A stretch of DNA of 64,000 nt, taken from the NCBI GenBank assembly GCA_963931925.1, contig OZ007582.1:37473617-37537616 (forward strand). Reading direction: 5' to 3'. A program made the translations under genes and the position numbers. The notes beneath the pieces are model-generated. The model searched no databases. It had not been told where the DNA came from and saw nothing but the letters and a program-made list of their open reading frames with translations. Below, one piece after another: positions 1 to 12,447 of this stretch (position 1 is its first letter; every line of letters begins with the position of its first letter). Source of the stretch: Onchidella celtica (Eukaryota; Mollusca; Gastropoda; Systellommatophora; Onchidiidae).

Positions 1-229
1 TGCCTGATTAATGTTGTCATTATATCCTAATCATATTTTCGTCTTTTTCTCTTGTTCCAGCTTATGGCTGGTTGGGCTTTTTTTTGTTTGGTAGTGATAC
101 CGTTGTTAGGCTTTTTGAATAAATAAGATTGCCAGCAGAACCCTGTGTTTGTTAATCCTGTGTATCCTTAAGGGAGTTACTATTGAACCCACGCAGTAAC
201 CACATTAGCCACTCGTAGTTCATCCAACA
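1..229 (+). repeat. Array LTR, right-end fragment entering the window
   Basis: Last 229 bp of the 2.51-kb LTR, ending in CA. It carries a polyadenylation-like AATAAA at 118-123. The same 229 bp recur at 3614-3842, 7227-7455 and 10841-11069; at the last site the repeat stops and unrelated AT-rich sequence begins, which marks the right LTR end. Confidence 0.7.
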
Positions 230-1333
230 TTTTCTGGTGTCAAGAAGTGGGATACACAGAAGGGTTAGTTTGTAGTGTAGAAAACCCAGCCGTGGAAATT
301 TTTAGTTTGAAGCCCAGCCAGCCAGCCAACCCCTGCCCCACCCCATAGGAACCAGGGAGCCACGAAGACCAACGCCCTCCAACATCAACTCAAGATCCAG
401 GACCCGTACCCCGGTCCTGTGCACACCGTCCTGTCTGTTCCCCCGCCGCATGGTGGTTACTTTACCATCAGAAACCCAGATGGAGATGCCACTGCGGTCA
501 ACGGAGACCTCTTGCGGTTATTTCACCCCCCAGTGGTCAACACACGTCCACAGCACCCGCCTCCACTGCCTGCGTCGACCGATGTCTGGTACTTCCCGGC
601 TCACCACCCTTGCCAGCCACCTGCAGCCCGACCGGACCCTCAACCTGGGATGACAACTTCCCAACGCCTACCTCCTGTGCGACGGTCCAGCCGCCCACAC
701 AGACAACCCCAGAGATTGGACCTCTGACTCTTATTAGTGATTAACATTAGACATTGACTGTGAGTGCAGAAAGAGCAGGGGAGCGCACCCATCAAGACCC
801 CCCGAGTTTCCATCAGGCCAGATGATAGACCACCGAATTCAAGTGAGCTCGCCTCAAGATTTTAAGTTAGAGAGTATGCCCATGTTAGCTTTCTCCACAG
901 CTTAGTTACAATTACTTTTTATGCCTATGTTGACCTTACCTTTTTCATTGCCCTAGTGCCCTTATAGCATATTGCATTTTTTTGTACTGTTCGATCCTAC
1001 GTTAACCCTGATAGTGGTCTGGGACCACCGTTGCAGGTCTGGGACCTGTTGTTTTGTCCATATGATGTAACTTACTACAGCCAGAGCTGAGACTGTTGTG
1101 TACATCTTCAGGATGCCAGTAGTAACTTAGCCGGTTCACGCCACCTGTTAGTGGTTATAAAGAGGATGGACCATTGTTGTACTTCGGTTCACCGTGTGTA
1201 ATTTGCAATTGTTCTGCTCTAAGTGATGGTATCATAGCCCCTTAGAGTTTGTTTATACCTTCAGTGGTCTTTTGTAAACCTTTGAATTGATGTATGTGTC
1301 ACGTAAGGGACTACGTGACTTAGCAGGGGAGAA
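230..1333 (+). mobile_element. Array internal region, copy 1
   Basis: A 1104-bp internal domain. It opens five bases after the LTR end with tggtgtcaagaagtgggat (235-253), which equals a tRNA-Leu primer-binding site with one inserted A. It ends in the purine tract aggggagaa at 1325-1333 directly before the next LTR. No Gag, protease or RT motif is seen, so the element must rely on another element's proteins. Confidence 0.65.
311..727 (+). pseudogene. Proline-rich relic, possibly integrase C-terminal tail
   Basis: An open frame of about 138 codons runs from after a TGA at 308 to a TGA at 725-727, with no ATG near its start. It is rich in Pro, His and Arg. The middle has a stretch resembling the small beta-barrel (GPY/F-type) end of gypsy integrases, with a PGPV...VLSVPPPHGGYF...NPDGD pattern followed by VNGDLLR. 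In conventional gypsy elements integrase is the last pol domain, so an internal deletion leaving this tail, the 3' leader and the purine tract would explain the small internal region. This is inference from a weak similarity; the frame may not be translated. Identical copies lie at 3924-4340 and 7537-7953. Confidence 0.35.
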
Positions 1334-3842
1334 TGTGAGAGGATGAACGACTTTTTATTTTTAATGTGCTTTCATGGTAACTCTGGTGCGTGAGTGAGGG
1401 ACGGCCACTCATAGTAGTTTATGGACACTTGGCCGAGTACCATTAATTGGATTATTTCCCTTGTAATACTAGCGCGGGACCCGTTATTCACATCACGGTG
1501 AAAAGCGCGCATTTTGATTGGTCAGTTGGAAATGTTGACCCCCGGGCTTCCAACTCTTATATCATGGCTTTGAGTTTCTTACAACTCGCTCACTCGTTGT
1601 TATCCACCGACAGAAAGACGGGAACCCGAATTCATTTTTGAGAGTAGACAATACCCTATCGGTACAAAATAGGTACTCATGATAACGTTTGTTATCAATG
1701 GAGATACGTCGTATTAATGGACGAAAGTATCCCGCACAAAATTGTCGAATGTTGTTAGTCCTGACACTTTGAAAATTTATATTAAAACTATTACCGGGTT
1801 TCTGGTATAAGTAGTCAGTTAGAATTTTAGCAGCAAGTTTCCAATTTATAATGGTACCAATTTCGTTGTACTTTGATGCACATATCCTATTGAAATAATT
1901 AATAAGAGGGTCTCGGATTTAAAGTGAACCACGAGTTAGACGCATGTTATCCCCGATAAATCCAACCTGGGTCAAATTTATTCAATTATTGCTGGAGGGG
2001 ACGTTAGAGTAATTTCTGCAGTTTACTGGGATACCTAATTGACTTTTGTGTGCACCCTTTTAACCGTACTGTAAATTCGATTGTGTTAGGACCCTAACCG
2101 GTTATGTTGTTCGGCTGGACTCAATGTCCGAGCCTTTCACTTGTGCAACACGGGCTACGTAATAGCTCTCTCGGACGTCCGCGCGGGCTCATAAATAAGA
2201 TGCGGTTCGAGTGGTCAACACACTCCATCATAGACGCAGGAGACAAGAGCCGACAGCACAGTGAACCCAGCCCAGCAACCCGGGCCCGTAGCAGCTCAGA
2301 GGCTTGCCGACGCTTGCCATCGCCACCCCGCCCCATAAGGCATGTAGCGGTAGCACAGGACCCGGAGAAACTTTGGGTAAGTTGGAGACTATTATATTAG
2401 AAGTGACTTTAATTTGCGCACCCCCCCCCCTTTTCTTGGATGCCACGTAGAGAATGCTGATCTACAGAGACTATTATGAGTCCGGCTCAACGGTAATTGC
2501 CATTGTCATTGGACGTGTGGGATGCGCGATGCAGCGCAGTGTCTTGATATTGTGACTTTATTGTCAAAGTTAACGTTTGCGGTGCTAGATGATAATGATG
2601 GCTCGCTAACCAAGCTATCACGATTTGCTTGTGTGCATATATATAGTGTATGTGTAGCATTGCCTTGTTGTGGTAGGCAGTGAGGATTTCCTGACATGTT
2701 AATGTGGACGGCTTATGTTATAGCGAGCGGCACTCTACACTTGATTGTATTACGGGTATTTGTGTACCTTGCCAGTGCCACTATGCTATAGAGAGCAGTG
2801 TGATTGTGATTGCGTGTTTAGTGTTTAAGATGTGTAATTAATTACATGTATTGGAGATGTATAATATTAGTTGGGCCTCACATGGGTGAGCCCCAGGATT
2901 GTTCTATGTGCGGCGGTGGATGAACAATGTTTCAGTGAGTCTACACATGTTGCAATGAGTCTCGCCGACATATATATATATATCATGTGCATGCATTATA
3001 GTTATCCAGATGTATTATGCTTCTATATGAGTTTCGTAAGTGTGTGAAGGACAGTTTCATTTTAAGGAATGTACACATTACTTTATGTATCTAGTGGTGT
3101 GTCATACACATGTTAGCCTGGCGGCATAGCTCCGCGGCTAAGGTCAAAGGGCATGACCCTTCAGTATCGATTGGGAGGGGAAGTAACCAATACAATAGCC
3201 CTGGGGCGGGTTAGTACTAATAATGGGAGTGGGCCTATGAGGATGGCCTGCATTGGGATGCAGCGTCTGTGTTATGGACGGTCAGTGGGCCATGTTGGCC
3301 ACTGCGTTATTAAATGGAATGGCCACTCTGGATGTGTTGTACACCGGCTCAGTGGAGCGAAACTATTGTGTTCTTGCCCCTTCATTTGTTATGTCCTTCA
3401 TACTTTGATTAGTACATTAATTAGTTTATGTTGCCAGTGTACTAGGAAACTCCTTGTGTATATGATATAGCCACTTGTAGTTGTTATTCATTAACCTTAG
3501 CGCTATTTTATTCCATGCATACATATCCAGTTGGTTATTGCTTAAATTCTATATTATATTGTGGTTGTTTGATTTAATACTTAATACTATTACTATGTAT
3601 GTCCACCATTGATTGCCTGATTAATGTTGTCATTATATCCTAATCATATTTTCGTCTTTTTCTCTTGTTCCAGCTTATGGCTGGTTGGGCTTTTTTTTGT
3701 TTGGTAGTGATACCGTTGTTAGGCTTTTTGAATAAATAAGATTGCCAGCAGAACCCTGTGTTTGTTAATCCTGTGTATCCTTAAGGGAGTTACTATTGAA
3801 CCCACGCAGTAACCACATTAGCCACTCGTAGTTCATCCAACA
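1334..3842 (+). repeat. Array LTR, complete copy 1 (2509 bp)
   Basis: Begins TGTGAGAGG immediately after the purine tract and ends CATCCAACA. It is longer than the internal region it flanks. It contains a C-run near 2420, a short TA repeat near 2970-2983 and AATAAA at 3731-3736. Small open frames inside are GTG/TTG-started or low complexity and match nothing recognised. A diverged relative at 54779-56505 aligns with the first ~1.06 kb. Confidence 0.65.
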
Positions 3843-4946
3843 TTTTCTGGTGTCAAGAAGTGGGATACACAGAAGGGTTAGTTTGTAGTGTAGAAAACCC
3901 AGCCGTGGAAATTTTTAGTTTGAAGCCCAGCCAGCCAGCCAACCCCTGCCCCACCCCATAGGAACCAGGGAGCCACGAAGACCAACGCCCTCCAACATCA
4001 ACTCAAGATCCAGGACCCGTACCCCGGTCCTGTGCACACCGTCCTGTCTGTTCCCCCGCCGCATGGTGGTTACTTTACCATCAGAAACCCAGATGGAGAT
4101 GCCACTGCGGTCAACGGAGACCTCTTGCGGTTATTTCACCCCCCAGTGGTCAACACACGTCCACAGCACCCGCCTCCACTGCCTGCGTCGACCGATGTCT
4201 GGTACTTCCCGGCTCACCACCCTTGCCAGCCACCTGCAGCCCGACCGGACCCTCAACCTGGGATGACAACTTCCCAACGCCTACCTCCTGTGCGACGGTC
4301 CAGCCGCCCACACAGACAACCCCAGAGATTGGACCTCTGACTCTTATTAGTGATTAACATTAGACATTGACTGTGAGTGCAGAAAGAGCAGGGGAGCGCA
4401 CCCATCAAGACCCCCCGAGTTTCCATCAGGCCAGATGATAGACCACCGAATTCAAGTGAGCTCGCCTCAAGATTTTAAGTTAGAGAGTATGCCCATGTTA
4501 GCTTTCTCCACAGCTTAGTTACAATTACTTTTTATGCCTATGTTGACCTTACCTTTTTCATTGCCCTAGTGCCCTTATAGCATATTGCATTTTTTTGTAC
4601 TGTTCGATCCTACGTTAACCCTGATAGTGGTCTGGGACCACCGTTGCAGGTCTGGGACCTGTTGTTTTGTCCATATGATGTAACTTACTACAGCCAGAGC
4701 TGAGACTGTTGTGTACATCTTCAGGATGCCAGTAGTAACTTAGCCGGTTCACGCCACCTGTTAGTGGTTATAAAGAGGATGGACCATTGTTGTACTTCGG
4801 TTCACCGTGTGTAATTTGCAATTGTTCTGCTCTAAGTGATGGTATCATAGCCCCTTAGAGTTTGTTTATACCTTCAGTGGTCTTTTGTAAACCTTTGAAT
4901 TGATGTATGTGTCACGTAAGGGACTACGTGACTTAGCAGGGGAGAA
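3843..4946 (+). mobile_element. Array internal region, copy 2
   Basis: Same 1104-bp internal domain as 230-1333, with the tRNA-Leu-like site at 3848-3866, the proline-rich relic frame at 3924-4340 and the purine tract at 4938-4946. No differences from copy 1 were noticed by eye. Confidence 0.65.
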
Positions 4947-7455
4947 TGTGAGAGGATGAACGACTTTTTATTTTTAATGTGCTTTCATGGTAACTCTGGT
5001 GCGTGAGTGAGGGACGGCCACTCATAGTAGTTTATGGACACTTGGCCGAGTACCATTAATTGGATTATTTCCCTTGTAATACTAGCGCGGGACCCGTTAT
5101 TCACATCACGGTGAAAAGCGCGCATTTTGATTGGTCAGTTGGAAATGTTGACCCCCGGGCTTCCAACTCTTATATCATGGCTTTGAGTTTCTTACAACTC
5201 GCTCACTCGTTGTTATCCACCGACAGAAAGACGGGAACCCGAATTCATTTTTGAGAGTAGACAATACCCTATCGGTACAAAATAGGTACTCATGATAACG
5301 TTTGTTATCAATGGAGATACGTCGTATTAATGGACGAAAGTATCCCGCACAAAATTGTCGAATGTTGTTAGTCCTGACACTTTGAAAATTTATATTAAAA
5401 CTATTACCGGGTTTCTGGTATAAGTAGTCAGTTAGAATTTTAGCAGCAAGTTTCCAATTTATAATGGTACCAATTTCGTTGTACTTTGATGCACATATCC
5501 TATTGAAATAATTAATAAGAGGGTCTCGGATTTAAAGTGAACCACGAGTTAGACGCATGTTATCCCCGATAAATCCAACCTGGGTCAAATTTATTCAATT
5601 ATTGCTGGAGGGGACGTTAGAGTAATTTCTGCAGTTTACTGGGATACCTAATTGACTTTTGTGTGCACCCTTTTAACCGTACTGTAAATTCGATTGTGTT
5701 AGGACCCTAACCGGTTATGTTGTTCGGCTGGACTCAATGTCCGAGCCTTTCACTTGTGCAACACGGGCTACGTAATAGCTCTCTCGGACGTCCGCGCGGG
5801 CTCATAAATAAGATGCGGTTCGAGTGGTCAACACACTCCATCATAGACGCAGGAGACAAGAGCCGACAGCACAGTGAACCCAGCCCAGCAACCCGGGCCC
5901 GTAGCAGCTCAGAGGCTTGCCGACGCTTGCCATCGCCACCCCGCCCCATAAGGCATGTAGCGGTAGCACAGGACCCGGAGAAACTTTGGGTAAGTTGGAG
6001 ACTATTATATTAGAAGTGACTTTAATTTGCGCACCCCCCCCCCTTTTCTTGGATGCCACGTAGAGAATGCTGATCTACAGAGACTATTATGAGTCCGGCT
6101 CAACGGTAATTGCCATTGTCATTGGACGTGTGGGATGCGCGATGCAGCGCAGTGTCTTGATATTGTGACTTTATTGTCAAAGTTAACGTTTGCGGTGCTA
6201 GATGATAATGATGGCTCGCTAACCAAGCTATCACGATTTGCTTGTGTGCATATATATAGTGTATGTGTAGCATTGCCTTGTTGTGGTAGGCAGTGAGGAT
6301 TTCCTGACATGTTAATGTGGACGGCTTATGTTATAGCGAGCGGCACTCTACACTTGATTGTATTACGGGTATTTGTGTACCTTGCCAGTGCCACTATGCT
6401 ATAGAGAGCAGTGTGATTGTGATTGCGTGTTTAGTGTTTAAGATGTGTAATTAATTACATGTATTGGAGATGTATAATATTAGTTGGGCCTCACATGGGT
6501 GAGCCCCAGGATTGTTCTATGTGCGGCGGTGGATGAACAATGTTTCAGTGAGTCTACACATGTTGCAATGAGTCTCGCCGACATATATATATATATCATG
6601 TGCATGCATTATAGTTATCCAGATGTATTATGCTTCTATATGAGTTTCGTAAGTGTGTGAAGGACAGTTTCATTTTAAGGAATGTACACATTACTTTATG
6701 TATCTAGTGGTGTGTCATACACATGTTAGCCTGGCGGCATAGCTCCGCGGCTAAGGTCAAAGGGCATGACCCTTCAGTATCGATTGGGAGGGGAAGTAAC
6801 CAATACAATAGCCCTGGGGCGGGTTAGTACTAATAATGGGAGTGGGCCTATGAGGATGGCCTGCATTGGGATGCAGCGTCTGTGTTATGGACGGTCAGTG
6901 GGCCATGTTGGCCACTGCGTTATTAAATGGAATGGCCACTCTGGATGTGTTGTACACCGGCTCAGTGGAGCGAAACTATTGTGTTCTTGCCCCTTCATTT
7001 GTTATGTCCTTCATACTTTGATTAGTACATTAATTAGTTTATGTTGCCAGTGTACTAGGAAACTCCTTGTGTATATGATATAGCCACTTGTAGTTGTTAT
7101 TCATTAACCTTAGCGCTATTTTATTCCATGCATACATATCCAGTTGGTTATTGCTTAAATTCTATATTATATTGTGGTTGTTTGATTTAATACTTAATAC
7201 TATTACTATGTATGTCCACCATTGATTGCCTGATTAATGTTGTCATTATATCCTAATCATATTTTCGTCTTTTTCTCTTGTTCCAGCTTATGGCTGGTTG
7301 GGCTTTTTTTTGTTTGGTAGTGATACCGTTGTTAGGCTTTTTGAATAAATAAGATTGCCAGCAGAACCCTGTGTTTGTTAATCCTGTGTATCCTTAAGGG
7401 AGTTACTATTGAACCCACGCAGTAACCACATTAGCCACTCGTAGTTCATCCAACA
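4947..7455 (+). repeat. Array LTR, complete copy 2 (2509 bp)
   Basis: Second full LTR, same termini and length as 1334-3842; no differences were noticed. Confidence 0.65.
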
Positions 7456-8559
7456 TTTTCTGGTGTCAAGAAGTGGGATACACAGAAGGGTTAGTTTGTA
7501 GTGTAGAAAACCCAGCCGTGGAAATTTTTAGTTTGAAGCCCAGCCAGCCAGCCAACCCCTGCCCCACCCCATAGGAACCAGGGAGCCACGAAGACCAACG
7601 CCCTCCAACATCAACTCAAGATCCAGGACCCGTACCCCGGTCCTGTGCACACCGTCCTGTCTGTTCCCCCGCCGCATGGTGGTTACTTTACCATCAGAAA
7701 CCCAGATGGAGATGCCACTGCGGTCAACGGAGACCTCTTGCGGTTATTTCACCCCCCAGTGGTCAACACACGTCCACAGCACCCGCCTCCACTGCCTGCG
7801 TCGACCGATGTCTGGTACTTCCCGGCTCACCACCCTTGCCAGCCACCTGCAGCCCGACCGGACCCTCAACCTGGGATGACAACTTCCCAACGCCTACCTC
7901 CTGTGCGACGGTCCAGCCGCCCACACAGACAACCCCAGAGATTGGACCTCTGACTCTTATTAGTGATTAACATTAGACATTGACTGTGAGTGCAGAAAGA
8001 GCAGGGGAGCGCACCCATCAAGACCCCCCGAGTTTCCATCAGGCCAGATGATAGACCACCGAATTCAAGTGAGCTCGCCTCAAGATTTTAAGTTAGAGAG
8101 TATGCCCATGTTAGCTTTCTCCACAGCTTAGTTACAATTACTTTTTATGCCTATGTTGACCTTACCTTTTTCATTGCCCTAGTGCCCTTATAGCATATTG
8201 CATTTTTTTGTACTGTTCGATCCTACGTTAACCCTGATAGTGGTCTGGGACCACCGTTGCAGGTCTGGGACCTGTTGTTTTGTCCATATGATGTAACTTA
8301 CTACAGCCAGAGCTGAGACTGTTGTGTACATCTTCAGGATGCCAGTAGTAACTTAGCCGGTTCACGCCACCTGTTAGTGGTTATAAAGAGGATGGACCAT
8401 TGTTGTACTTCGGTTCACCGTGTGTAATTTGCAATTGTTCTGCTCTAAGTGATGGTATCATAGCCCCTTAGAGTTTGTTTATACCTTCAGTGGTCTTTTG
8501 TAAACCTTTGAATTGATGTATGTGTCACGTAAGGGACTACGTGACTTAGCAGGGGAGAA
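7456..8559 (+). mobile_element. Array internal region, copy 3
   Basis: Third 1104-bp internal domain with the primer-binding-like site at 7461-7479, relic frame at 7537-7953 and purine tract at 8551-8559. Confidence 0.65.
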
Positions 8560-11069
8560 TGTGAGAGGATGAACGACTTTTTATTTTTAATGTGCTTTCA
8601 TGGTAACTCTGGTGCGTGAGTGAGGGACGGCCACTCATAGTAGTTTATGGACACTTGGCCGAGTACCATTAATTGGATTATTTCCCTTGTAATACTAGCG
8701 CGGGACCCGTTATTCACATCACGGTGAAAAGCGCGCATTTTGATTGGTCAGTTGGAAATGTTGACCCCCGGGCTTCCAACTCTTATATCATGGCTTTGAG
8801 TTTCTTACAACTCGCTCACTCGTTGTTATCCACCGACAGAAAGACGGGAACCCGAATTCATTTTTGAGAGTAGACAATACCCTATCGGTACAAAATAGGT
8901 ACTCATGATAACGTTTGTTATCAATGGAGATACGTCGTATTAATGGACGAAAGTATCCCGCACAAAATTGTCGAATGTTGTTAGTCCTGACACTTTGAAA
9001 ATTTATATTAAAACTATTACCGGGTTTCTGGTATAAGTAGTCAGTTAGAATTTTAGCAGCAAGTTTCCAATTTATAATGGTACCAATTTCGTTGTACTTT
9101 GATGCACATATCCTATTGAAATAATTAATAAGAGGGTCTCGGATTTAAAGTGAACCACGAGTTAGACGCATGTTATCCCCGATAAATCCAACCTGGGTCA
9201 AATTTATTCAATTATTGCTGGAGGGGACGTTAGAGTAATTTCTGCAGTTTACTGGGATACCTAATTGACTTTTGTGTGCACCCTTTTAACCGTACTGTAA
9301 ATTCGATTGTGTTAGGACCCTAACCGGTTATGTTGTTCGGCTGGACTCAATGTCCGAGCCTTTCACTTGTGCAACACGGGCTACGTAATAGCTCTCTCGG
9401 ACGTCCGCGCAGGCTCATAAATAAGATGCGGTTCGAGTGGTCAACACACTCCATCATAGACGCAGGAGACAAGAGCCGACAGCACAGTGAACCCAGCCCA
9501 GCAACCCGGGCCCGTAGCAGCTCAGAGGCTTGCCGACGCTTGCTATCGCCACCCCGCCCCATAAGGCATGTAGCGGTAGCACAGGACCCGGAGAAACTTT
9601 GGGTAAGTTGGAGACTATTATATTAGAAGTGACTTTAATTTGCGCACCCCCCCCCCCTTTTCTTGGATGCCACGTAGAGAATGCTGATCTACAGAGACTA
9701 TTATGAGTCCGGCTCAACGGTAATTGCCATTGTCATTGGACGTGTGGGATGCGCGATGCAGCGCAGTGTCTTGATATTGTGACTTTATTGTCAAAGTTAA
9801 CGTTTGCGGTGCTAGATGATAATGATGGCTCGCTAACCAAGCTATCACGATTTGCTTGTGTGCATATATATAGTGTATGTGTAGCATTGCCTTGTTGTGG
9901 TAGGCAGTGAGGATTTCCTGACATGTTAATGTGGACGGCTTATGTTATAGCGAGCGGCACTCTACACTTGATTGTATTACGGGTATTTGTGTACCTTGCC
10001 AGTGCCACTATGCTATAGAGAGCAGTGTGATTGTGATTGCGTGTTTAGTGTTTAAGATGTGTAATTAATTACATGTATTGGAGATGTATAATATTAGTTG
10101 GGCCTCACATGGGTGAGCCCCAGGATTGTTCTATGTGCGGCGGTGGATGAACAATGTTTCAGTGAGTCTACACATGTTGCAATGAGTCTCGCCGACATAT
10201 ATATATATATCATGTGCATGCATTATAGTTATCCAGATGTATTATGCTTCTATATGAGTTTCGTAAGTGTGTGAAGGACAGTTTCATTTTAAGGAATGTA
10301 CACATTACTTTATGTATCTAGTGGTGTGTCATACACATGTTAGCCTGGCGGCATAGCTCCGCGGCTAAGGTCAAAGGGCATGACCCTTCAGTATCGATTG
10401 GGAGGGGAAGTAACCAATACAATAGCCCTGGGGCGGGTTAGTACTAATAATGGGAGTGGGCCTATGAGGATGGCCTGCATTGGGATGCAGCGTCTGTGTT
10501 ATGGACGGTCAGTGGGCCATGTTGGCCACTGCGTTATTAAATGGAATGGCCACTCTGGATGTGTTGTACACCGGCTCAGTGGAGCGAAACTATTGTGTTC
10601 TTGCCCCTTCATTTGTTATGTCCTTCATACTTTGATTAGTACATTAATTAGTTTATGTTGCCAGTGTACTAGGAAACTCCTTGTGTATATGATATAGCCA
10701 CTTGTAGTTGTTATTCATTAACCTTAGCGCTATTTTATTCCATGCATACATATCCAGTTGGTTATTGCTTAAATTCTATATTATATTGTGGTTGTTTGAT
10801 TTAATACTTAATACTATTACTATGTATGTCCACCATTGATTGCCTGATTAATGTTGTCATTATATCCTAATCATATTTTCGTCTTTTTCTCTTGTTCCAG
10901 CTTATGGCTGGTTGGGCTTTTTTTTGTTTGGTAGTGATACCGTTGTTAGGCTTTTTGAATAAATAAGATTGCCAGCAGAACCCTGTGTTTGTTAATCCTG
11001 TGTATCCTTAAGGGAGTTACTATTGAACCCACGCAGTAACCACATTAGCCACTCGTAGTTCATCCAACA
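8560..11069 (+). repeat. Array LTR, complete copy 3 (2510 bp), right end of chain
   Basis: Same LTR with a G-to-A change near 9411, a C-to-T change near 9543 and one extra C near 9656. It ends CATCCAACA at 11069, where flanking DNA (taaaaatac) begins. A target duplication cannot be tested because the left end is off-window. Confidence 0.65.
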
Positions 11070-11678
11070 TAAAAATACACAAAACAGTGTGTAATATTAA
11101 ATAACGTCCCTTGGCTTATTATTTTCTTTCCATTTCTTACGATTTACGTTGAAAGCAACAAGAACAAAAAAACAACCTTATTTCCTCATCGTAGACTTGT
11201 TATTGTTGATTCCGTGCTTGCAATTACAACGTGTTCGTGAAATTCAGTAAAGTAGTATTCAGTTAATTTCAAAACAATAATTAACAGAAATATTTTAAGC
11301 ACACTTTTCACAATTAAAATACAAACAATTTTGTCAGTAGAAATAGCTTACCACAGACTGAAGACTGCGTATGTCATGCCCTACATCGGGCACTTGTGTA
11401 CGGTGAAGTCGTTCGAGAATCAAGTTGTGTAACATATTTTATAGGCTCTACTGCTCGAGAAGGCGTATCCGGTATGCATTGGTGACTCAGTACTTCAAAC
11501 GTATTCGAGGGGGAGGAGAAAAGCGACAAGGTGAAATAACTGCGTCGTAGGAGATGGTGCGAAGCTAGACTAGCCCCCAAGATCCACTATATAGTGGGTC
11601 TTGGCTAGCCCATAGATAGATAGATAGATAGATAGATAGATCGGCAGGCAGTAGGGAGATAGGTTGATAGATGGACAG
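11070..11678. other. AT-rich spacer with a GATA microsatellite
   Basis: Sequence between the tandem chain and element A. No recognisable gene; the minus-strand open frame at 11374-11580 matches nothing I know. A run of about seven GATA units lies at 11612-11641. The last five bases, gacag (11674-11678), are the left target duplication of element A. Confidence 0.6.
11612..11641. repeat. (GATA)n microsatellite
   Basis: About seven perfect four-base units. With element A removed, this tract is joined to further GATA-like sequence at 33690-33705, so A landed beside simple repeat DNA. Confidence 0.9.
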
Positions 11679-12328
11679 TGTAGCGTCCCACTAGTTGAAC
11701 GATCGATATTTTCTCACCCCCCGCTTGGCGAGTCTCACTCGGCGACCTTCCTCCCCCCTCTCGCCAGCAAGGCCGGTATTTCTCTTTGATGTGGCTTGTT
11801 TGTTTCACTGTAGAAAATCTAGAGAGTCTGGAAGATACTGCGGTGTCCGAGATTACGCTAGGTCGACCTTGAGTGGTGTAATTCTGTGACGTGTCTGTGT
11901 ACGATTGGATGGCTTGTATGTGTCCCGAACGATCTAGGTCTGTCTCGTGCTTATGGGGCGGTTAAGCCGCTTCCTGAACGTTCCTGGACAGAATATATAT
12001 ATATAAGGAGGGCCAGGCGAGTGGGAGTGGTGCAAATCTTGGGTGAAAATCGTAAGGTGCAAATCGTGGGTGAAAATCGTAAGGTGCAAATCGTAGGTGT
12101 TCAAATCCAGTGGTAGTTAGAAGTGTGTCTTCCCGGCTAGCTAGGTGTAAGTAACTTGTGGATATCAGTTCTTGTTTACAGTTATTAAACGTTAGTATTA
12201 ATTGTTCATCGGATCCTGTTATTTATTTCTACAACAGTTCGAGACAGTTTCGTTTTTTAAGGGGGTAGACGATCAGTTCATCTGACTCTCCCCATTATAA
12301 CGTGCTGAAATTTGCATCAACTGTTACA
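11679..12328 (+). repeat. Element A 5' LTR
   Basis: TGTAGCGTCC...CTGTTACA, 650 bp. A TATA-like tract (tatatataag) lies near 11995-12006. Downstream is a short tandem repeat built on gtgcaaatcgt/gggtgaaaatcgtaag (about 12028-12095). Small open frames here are also in the 3' LTR and are not genes. Confidence 0.93.
11995..12006 (+). promoter_or_regulatory. Putative TATA box of element A LTR
   Basis: tatatataag in the middle of the LTR, where LTR promoters usually lie; a matching tract is at about 18104-18115 in the 3' LTR. Inferred from sequence only. Confidence 0.4.
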
Positions 12329-12331
12329 TAT

Positions 12332-12349
12332 TGGGGGCTCGTCCGGGAT
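12332..12349 (+). other. tRNA-Pro primer-binding site of element A
   Basis: tgggggctcgtccgggat begins three bases after the LTR. It is complementary to the 3' end of tRNA-Pro and is the same 18 bases used by gammaretroviruses such as MLV. It fixes the 5' LTR right end and plus orientation. Confidence 0.9.
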
Positions 12350-12447
12350 CCGATCAGATCAGAACAGATTCAACTAGACCATCGAAGCGTTTCTAAAGTA
12401 CAGTAAAGAAGGTAAATTGTGTAAAGATCATCGAGGATATCCACAAC

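Larger units (their letters stand above)
1..11069 (+). mobile_element. Tandem chain of a non-autonomous gypsy-type LTR element (3613-bp period)
   Basis: A 3613-bp unit repeats three times (starts 1, 3614, 7227) and a fourth 229-bp piece begins at 10841. The first two units look identical. The third differs by at least two substitutions (near 9411 and 9543) and one extra C in a C-run near 9656. Within the unit, a primer-binding-like site follows the end of the last partial copy (229/11069), and a purine tract followed by TG lies at 1325-1334. The chain therefore reads LTR(partial)-internal-LTR-internal-LTR-internal-LTR. An old single copy elsewhere (54779) starts exactly at the proposed LTR left end, which supports that boundary. 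The left end lies outside the window. Inference: LTR-LTR recombination or tandem integration built the chain; an assembly artefact is possible. Confidence 0.8.

Noticed and set aside
3115..3175. tRNA-like stretch (catagctccgcggctaagg) in the array LTR
   Set aside because: The D-arm half looks plausible but no proper B box or cloverleaf follows; not enough for a tRNA or SINE call.
1..11069. Array as a protein-coding tandem gene family, ribosomal DNA or CRISPR
   Set aside because: No rRNA signature, no long ATG-started frame, unit far too long for CRISPR, and retroelement landmarks explain it.
11695..12116. Two small open frames in the element A LTR, repeated at 17804-18225
   Set aside because: They lie wholly in LTR sequence, one is made of a short tandem repeat, and neither has a known domain.
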